Below are positions 51,901 through 59,695 of a DNA stretch of 64,000 nt, piece by piece (within the stretch, counting starts at the first letter, position 1; every line of letters starts with the position of its first letter). The position numbers were made by a program, and so were the translations under genes. Below the pieces are notes generated by a model. It ran no database searches. It saw nothing but the letters and a program-made list of their open reading frames with translations, and was not told where the DNA came from. The stretch lies in the NCBI GenBank assembly GCA_029931535.1, contig JAQPZY010001670.1, positions 6,534,501 through 6,598,500 of the forward strand. Direction: 5' to 3'. Source of the stretch: Margaritifera margaritifera. Lineage: Eukaryota > Mollusca > Bivalvia > Unionida > Margaritiferidae.

Positions 51901-54900
51901 CCGAGTGGTCTAAAGCGCTTGCCTTTACAGATCACTCACATCTCACCTCTGTTCCCGTGGGTTTGAGTCCTGGTTCCACCAATGTGGATATGTGAGAAAG
52001 CTTGCCAGTAGCTTCCCGTGGGTAAGTGCTTGTTCTTCTGGGCTCTCCCTCCACCAAATATACTGGTCAATCATGTGCTGAAAGTGGCATTAATCCCCCA
52101 ACCCATTTATTTCCTTTTTAAAAGATTATTTTTTCTCAATAAACTAAAATTATTATAACAATTGGTGATTTTGTTTATTGCCCCCACTTATACACACACA
52201 CACATCAAATCCGTGATCATTCTCTCAATACTGTGGTTTGGTACATAATGTTGTTTGTTGTTATGGACCCACACTGATACATACACACACATCAAATCTG
52301 TGATCATTCTCTCAATACTGTGGTTTGGTACATAATGTTGTTATGGACCCACAATGATACACACTCACATTCATCAAATTTCTGACCATTCTCTCAATAC
52401 TGTGGTTTGGTACATAATGTTGTTTGTTGTTATGGACCCACACTGATACATACACACACATCAAATCTGTGATCATTCTCTCAATACTGTCGTTTTGTAC
52501 ATATTGTTGTTTGTTGTTATGGACCTCAACTACCACATTAAAACAAGGGAGAGATGAATATTTAAAGGATATAAACACATTATATCTGAAAAAAGGTGAT
52601 TTTACTGTGAATTGATTTGTATCTAATTCTGTGAGTATAAATTTTTGTCATTTTGTAAAATAAGACATTTTTGTTGGCACTATCTACATATATACTTCTG
52701 ATATGGAATGAGGCCCCATTGTATTCACAGATGGAGTATTATTTGTTGTGTCTTTGGTTGGTATATATACTTCTGATATGGAAGGATAGTAATTCACAAG
52801 AAGGGCCATATTACATGCAGCACGACTGATGGCTGTTGATACTAATTCATAAGATTGGTCATATTACATGCAGTACTAGTAGACTGATGGCTGTTGATAC
52901 TAATTCATAAGAAGGGTCATATTACATCGAACACTAGTAGACTGATGGCTTTTGATACTAATTCACAAGAAGGGCCACATTATATGGAGCACTAGTAGAC
53001 TGATGACTGTTGATAGTGATTCATAAGAAGGGTCACATTATATGGAGCACTAGTAGACTGATGACTGTTGATAGTGATTTATAAACAAGGGTCATATTAC
53101 ATGGAGCTCTAATAGTCTGCTGACTGCTGATAGTGATTCATAAGAAGGGTTACATTACATGGAGCACTAGTAGACTGATGACTGTTGATAGTGATTCATA
53201 AACAAAGGTCATATTACAATGAGCACTAGTAGACTGATGACTGTTGATAGTGATTTATAAACAAGGGTTAGCAATGCTTCATTTATTTTTCACAGTACTG
53301 TACATCATTTTGTGAACTTAGCAAGTGAACTAATTTTCACCTAAATTATATACATATTCAAAACTTTTTTATGAAAAGATGACAACAATTCAGAACGACT
53401 GTACCAGAATCGGGATAACCGTATATACTCGTGTATAATCAGGGTCCAAAAGCAAACAACGTAGACCCTGATCTGCCATCACATAATGCGCCATCAGATC
53501 AGGGTCTATGTTGTTTGTTCTACTGATTAGTCATTACAAACTGCATAGATCCAGATCTGCCAATGCATTGTGCGAGGGCAGATCTCAGTCTATGCAGTTT
53601 GCAGTTGGTATCGGCTTCTACGCCAGTATATATAGTAGATGTTAGTAGCCACTATTTTATAAACACCATGTTATGCTAATAAGCAAGTAGACAGACCAGT
53701 GGATATTATTTTTAGGAAATACTGGGTACTACTGCTGCAACTGATGTCTTGTCCATTATTTTATTTGAACATCCCTCACTCTTGGCAGTGATTTTTTGCC
53801 ATTTGCAGCTTGATAAAATCCCATTACTTTGGAATAGATCAATTACATTTCATTTACATTTGTGTTAACATAGTTTAACATGCAAGAACTGTGGAATAAA
53901 TCAATTACTCTTCATTTCATTTGTGTTAACATAACTTAGCTTGCAAGAACTGTGGAATAAATCGATCACACTTCATTTCATTTGTGTTAACGTAGTTCAG
54001 CATCCATGAACTGTGGAATAAATCACACTTCCTTTCATTTCTGTTAACATAGTTTAGCATGCAAGAACTGTGGAATAAATCAATCACACTTCATTTCATT
54101 TCAGTTAACATAGCTTAGCATGCAAGAACTGTGGAATAAATCAATCACACTTCATTCCATTTGTGTTAACATAGCTTAGCATGCAAGAAATGTGGAATAA
54201 ATCAATCACACTTCCTTTCATTTCTGTTAACATAGTTTAGCATGCAAGAACTGTGGAATAAAGCAATCACACTTCATTTCATTTCAGTTAACATAGCTTA
54301 GCATGCAAGAACTGTGGAATAAATCAATCACACTTCCTTTCATTTCTGTTAACACAGTTTAGCATGCAAGAACTGTGGAATAAAGCAATCACACTTCATT
54401 TCATTTCAGTTAACATAGCTTAGTATGCATGCAAGAACTGTGGAATAAATCAATCACACTTCATTCCATTTGTGTTAACATAGCTTAGCATGCAAGAAAT
54501 GTGGAATAAAGCAATCACACTTCATTTAATTTCAGTTAACATAACTTAGCATGCAAGAACTGTGGAATAAATCAATCACACATCATTTCATTTGTGTCAA
54601 CATAGTTTAGCACTTATGCTTAGTGTAAAACCATTACTACTAAAAAACTTTATATACATCAATAAGTTATCAAAATTTTATCTCACTAACATACTGAAAT
54701 TGAAGATTTGTTATAATTTAAAGACAATAAAATATTGTGATTTCAAGTATATATCTATCTGCAAATGCAACTAACTGCATACACCCTTCTCTTGTATCCA
54801 CTGCTTGATGGCACCAGTATACCACATGATTATGGACTGGTTCTCTATTTTAGAAGACTCTACTTACAAGCAAAACTTCCAAAACAAGGATAAGATCCAT

Positions 54901-57900
54901 AGTAGACAATCACTATCAGCAGGATAACTGTATTGGAATCATGTAGATGCTGTAATTTGATATATTATATAAAAAGAAAGATATAAAATGCTTATAAAAT
55001 GGAAAAAATGTTTAATAACACTGAGCTAATATTGGAGGTTGATCATGCTTGCTGGATATTTTGATCACTTCTTAATCCAATCTCGTACAAATATACAAAT
55101 GTGGTTAAGTTCCATTGTATTTGAATGAAGTAAGTGTTGAGATGAATAATGATCAGATAATTTGCCCAGCAGACTGCTTTTATTGAGTCATCAGACTGAC
55201 AGACTGGTTACCTGAATGGATCAAACACCCAATGCTTCACTATGCTTGATACAGAATATCCCAGTACCCAATCCATATCCAATTTCTTCAGGCCAGCTAT
55301 GAAGTACACAATAAATATCTGCAATAATAATACAATGTCAATTAGTGTCAATAAGAGTACAATGTCAATCAGTGTCAATAAGAGTACAATGTCAATCAGT
55401 GGCAATACGAGCACAATGTCAATCAGACTGGCAATAAGAGTACAATGTCAACCAGTGTCAATAAGAGTACAATGTCAATCAGTGTCAATAAGAGTACAAT
55501 GTCAATCAGTGTCAATAAGAGTATGATGTCAATCTCAGTCATTAAGAGTACAATGTCAATCAGACTGGCAATAAGAGTACAATGTCAACCAGTGTCAATA
55601 AGAGTACAATGTCAATCAGTGGCAATAAGAGTACAATGTCAATCAGTGGCAATAAGAGTACAATGTCAATCAGACTGGCAATAAGAGTACAATGTCATTC
55701 AGTGACAAAAAGGGTACATTGTCAATCAATGGTAGAGATCAATGGCAGTTCTTGATAAAATAGTACAAGGATTCTAAGACTAAATGGTTATTGTAGGTTT
55801 CAATTTCCACTTGTACTCTAGTCACTTCCAAATAGATTCTTTTATTACATGGTTACTGTGTTACTGAAGATCATAAATCCATATTTTTCCATATTGCACA
55901 TATAACATACACTTTATGACATTGCAAATGATGCCACGACATCATATTAGAACAAGGCAAAATGTTCAAGGCTTCTTAATGCACTTAAATGTCAATTCAA
56001 TATAGTATTTAGAAGTTTTATTGAATGAATGTTCCACATGTGATAAATACAATCTCATATCAGTACCCATTTCAAATTAAATTTATGGAACTCATTGAGG
56101 GTTGTTCCATTTAAACATAAATGGTACCCAGAGAAGGTAGTTTTTAAAAAAATATATGCCAGGGCACTCTGATTATTTAGAGTTCATATGAAAATTATAT
56201 AAAATTCTAAATTGCATCTATGAGTGACTATTCCACATTAGAATGCCTTCCCTGGGTCCCAAGTATATTTTACTGGAACAGCCCTGAATAATTTCATAAA
56301 TTTAATTTGAAATTAGCTCTCATGTAAAAGTCTTTATATCTGTAATAGTTTTACTAATTTATAGCAATTTGATTCATGTAAGAGTCTTCATATCTGTAAT
56401 GGGTTTAATAATTTATAGCAATTTCACTCATGTAAGAGTCTTTATATCTGTAATAGTTTTAATGATTTATAGCAATTTCACTCATGTAAGAGTCTTTATA
56501 TCTGTAATGGGTTTAATAATTTATAGCAATTTCACTCATGTAAGGGTCTTTATATCTGTAATGGTTTTAATGATTTATAGCAATTTTATTCATGTAAGAG
56601 TCTTCATATCTGTAGTGGTTTTAATAATTTATACTAATTTCACTCATGTAAGAATCTTTATATCTGTAATGGTTTTAATAATTTATAGTAATTTGATTCA
56701 TGTAAGAGTCTTGATATCTGTAATGGTTTTAATGATTTATAGCAATTTCACTCATGTAAGAGTCTTTATATCTGTAATAGTTTTAATGATTTATAGCAAT
56801 TTCACTCATGTAAGAATCTTTATATCTGTAATGGTTTTAATAATTTATAGCAATTTCACTCATGTAAGAGTCTTCATATCTGTAATGGTTTTAATAATTT
56901 ATAGCAATTTCACTCATGTAAGAGTCTTCATATCTGTAATGGTTTTAATAATTTATAGCAATTTCACTCATGTAAGAGTCTTGATATCTGTAATGGTTTT
57001 AATGATTTATAGCAATTTTATTCATGTAAGGGTCTTTATATCTGTAATGGTTTTAATAATTTATAGCAATTTCACTCATGTAAGAGTCTTCATATCTGTA
57101 ATGGTTTTAATGATTTATAGCAATTTCACTCATGTAAGAATCTTTATATCTGTAATGGTTTTAATAATTTATAGCAATTACACTCATGTAAGAGTCTTGA
57201 TATCTGTAATGGTTTTAATAATTTATAGCAATTACACTCATGTAAGAGTCTTCATATCTGTAATGGTTTTAATGATTTATAGCAATTTCATTCATGTAAG
57301 GGTCTTTATATCTGTAATGGTTTTAATAATTTATAGCAATTTCACTCATGTAAGAGTCTTGATATCTGTAATGGTTTTAATGATTTATAGCAATTTCACT
57401 CATGTAAGAATCTTCATATCTGTAATGGTTTTAATAATTTATAGTAATTTCACTCATGTAAGAGTCTTTATATCTGTAATAGTTTTAATGATTTATAGCA
57501 ATTTCACTCATGTAAGAATCTTTATATCTGTAATGGTTTTAATAATTTATAGTAATTTGATTCATGTAAGAGTCTTCATATCTGTAATGGTTTTAATAAT
57601 TTATAGCAATTTCACTCATGTAAGAGTCTTTATATCTGTAATGGTTTTAATAATTTATAGCAATTTTATTCATGTAAGAGTCTTTATATCTGTAATGGTT
57701 TTAATAATTTATAGCAATTTCACTCATGTAAGAGTCTTTATATCTGTAATAGTTTTAATAATTTATAGCAATTTCACTCATGTAAGAATCTTTATATCTG
57801 TAGTGGTTTTAATAATTTATAGTAATTTCACTCATGTAAGAGTCTTGATATCTGTAATGGGTTTAATAATTTATAGCAATTTCACTCATGTAAGAATCTT

Positions 57901-59664
57901 TATATCTGTAATGGTTTTAATAATTTATATCAATTTCACTCATGTAAGAATCTTTATATCTGTAGTGGTTTTAATAATTTATAGTAATTTCACTCATGTA
58001 AGAATCTTTATATCTGTAGTGGTTTTAATAATTTATACTAATTTCACTCATGTAAGAATCTTTATATCTGTAATGGTTTTAATGATTTATAGTAATTTGA
58101 TTCAAGTAAGAGTCTTTATATCTGTAATGGTTTTAATGATTTATAGCAATTTCACTCATGTAAGAGTCTTTATACCTGTAATAGTTTTAATAATTTATAG
58201 TAATTTCACTCATGTAAGAGTCTTCATATCTGTAATGGTTTTAATAATTTATAGCAATTTCACTCATGTAAGAGTCTTTATATCTGTAATGGTTTTAATA
58301 ATTTATAGTAATTTGATTCATTATAAAGGGTCTTTATATCTGTAATGGCTTTAATAATTTATAGCAATTTGATTCATCAATTTTGATAACAATTCTGTAC
58401 AATTCCTTCAATGGTTTACATTTCCAAAATTTGAAGGGTTATATGTTGAAGATGAAATTACATTACGTATTAAAGCCCTACTAAACAACTCAAGATTAAA
58501 AGCCTGCAGTACCTCCAAGTTTGAGTTTTTGATCGTAGCTATTTACTTGCTTAATAAGACAATTTACATGAATTACAGATCACTGATATTAGCAATTTAC
58601 TTGTTTAATAATAGGATTTACATGAACTACAGATCATAGAATTTTACATATAGTTTGAGTCAACATTTGCTTATCATTTAAGATCTGAATGCTTAACTTT
58701 TGTGAGGTCATTTTGATGAGATAAAAGAAAAACAAAAAAAAAAAAATCATGTTAATAACCTTCAAGCCTTCCGCCTGTAGGCTTGGTGATGCAGATTGGG
58801 CCTGATGCATCCTCCTGCATGTCATGAGGCAAATAATGGAGGCAACCTTTTTGACCTGGGATTAGTCAGTCCTGTGTTGACATTGACAAGGTCTTAGACT
58901 TTTTTTTAAAAAAGTGAGATTTATATATATAAAAAAAAATTAAAAATAATAATACAGTCTTGACTAAAGTAATTTCCATTGAGGCCCTATATTATATACT
59001 AATATTCTGAATTTCCATTGAGGCCCTATATTATATACTAATATTCTGAATTTCCGTTGAGGCCCTCTATTATATACTAATATTCTGAATTTCCATTGAG
59101 GCCCTCTATTATATACTAATATTCTGAATTTCCATTGAGGTCCTCTATTATATACTAATATTCTGAATTTCCATTGAGGTCCTCTATTATATACTAATAT
59201 TCTGAATTTCCATCGAGGTCCTCTATTATATACTAATATTCTGAATTTCCATTGAGGCCCTCTATTATATACTAATATTCTGAATTTCCATTGAGGTCCT
59301 ATATTATATACTAATATTCTGAATTTCCATTGAGGTCCTATATTATATACTAATATTCTGAATTTCCATTGAGGTCCTCTATTATATACTAATATTCTGA
59401 ATTTCCATTGAGGCCCTCTATTATATACTAATATTCTGAATTTCCATTGAGGTCCTATATTATATACTAATATTCTGAATTTCCATTGAGGTCCTCTATT
59501 ATATACTAATATTCTGAATTTCCATTGAGGTCCTCTATTATATACTATATACATGTGATTCGACCAGCGGTAGGGTAAAAATACCATTGGAAAGGGTGTC
59601 TATCGCACATACCGTTTAGTAGTTAAAATCTACCGCTTTTGAAAATTAAAAGAATTTTTTTTTT

Positions 59665-59695
<31 letters not shown>

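Noticed and set aside
56369..58345. 658-codon plus-strand reading frame as a giant membrane protein gene
   Set aside because: It is a 54-bp tandem array with a stop-free frame; there is no start context, promoter or exon structure, and substitutions are not biased to synonymous sites.
58964..59587. 207-codon minus-strand frame as a repeat protein
   Set aside because: It is a 39-bp array read in its one open frame; the array continues in another unit form on the other side of a transposon.
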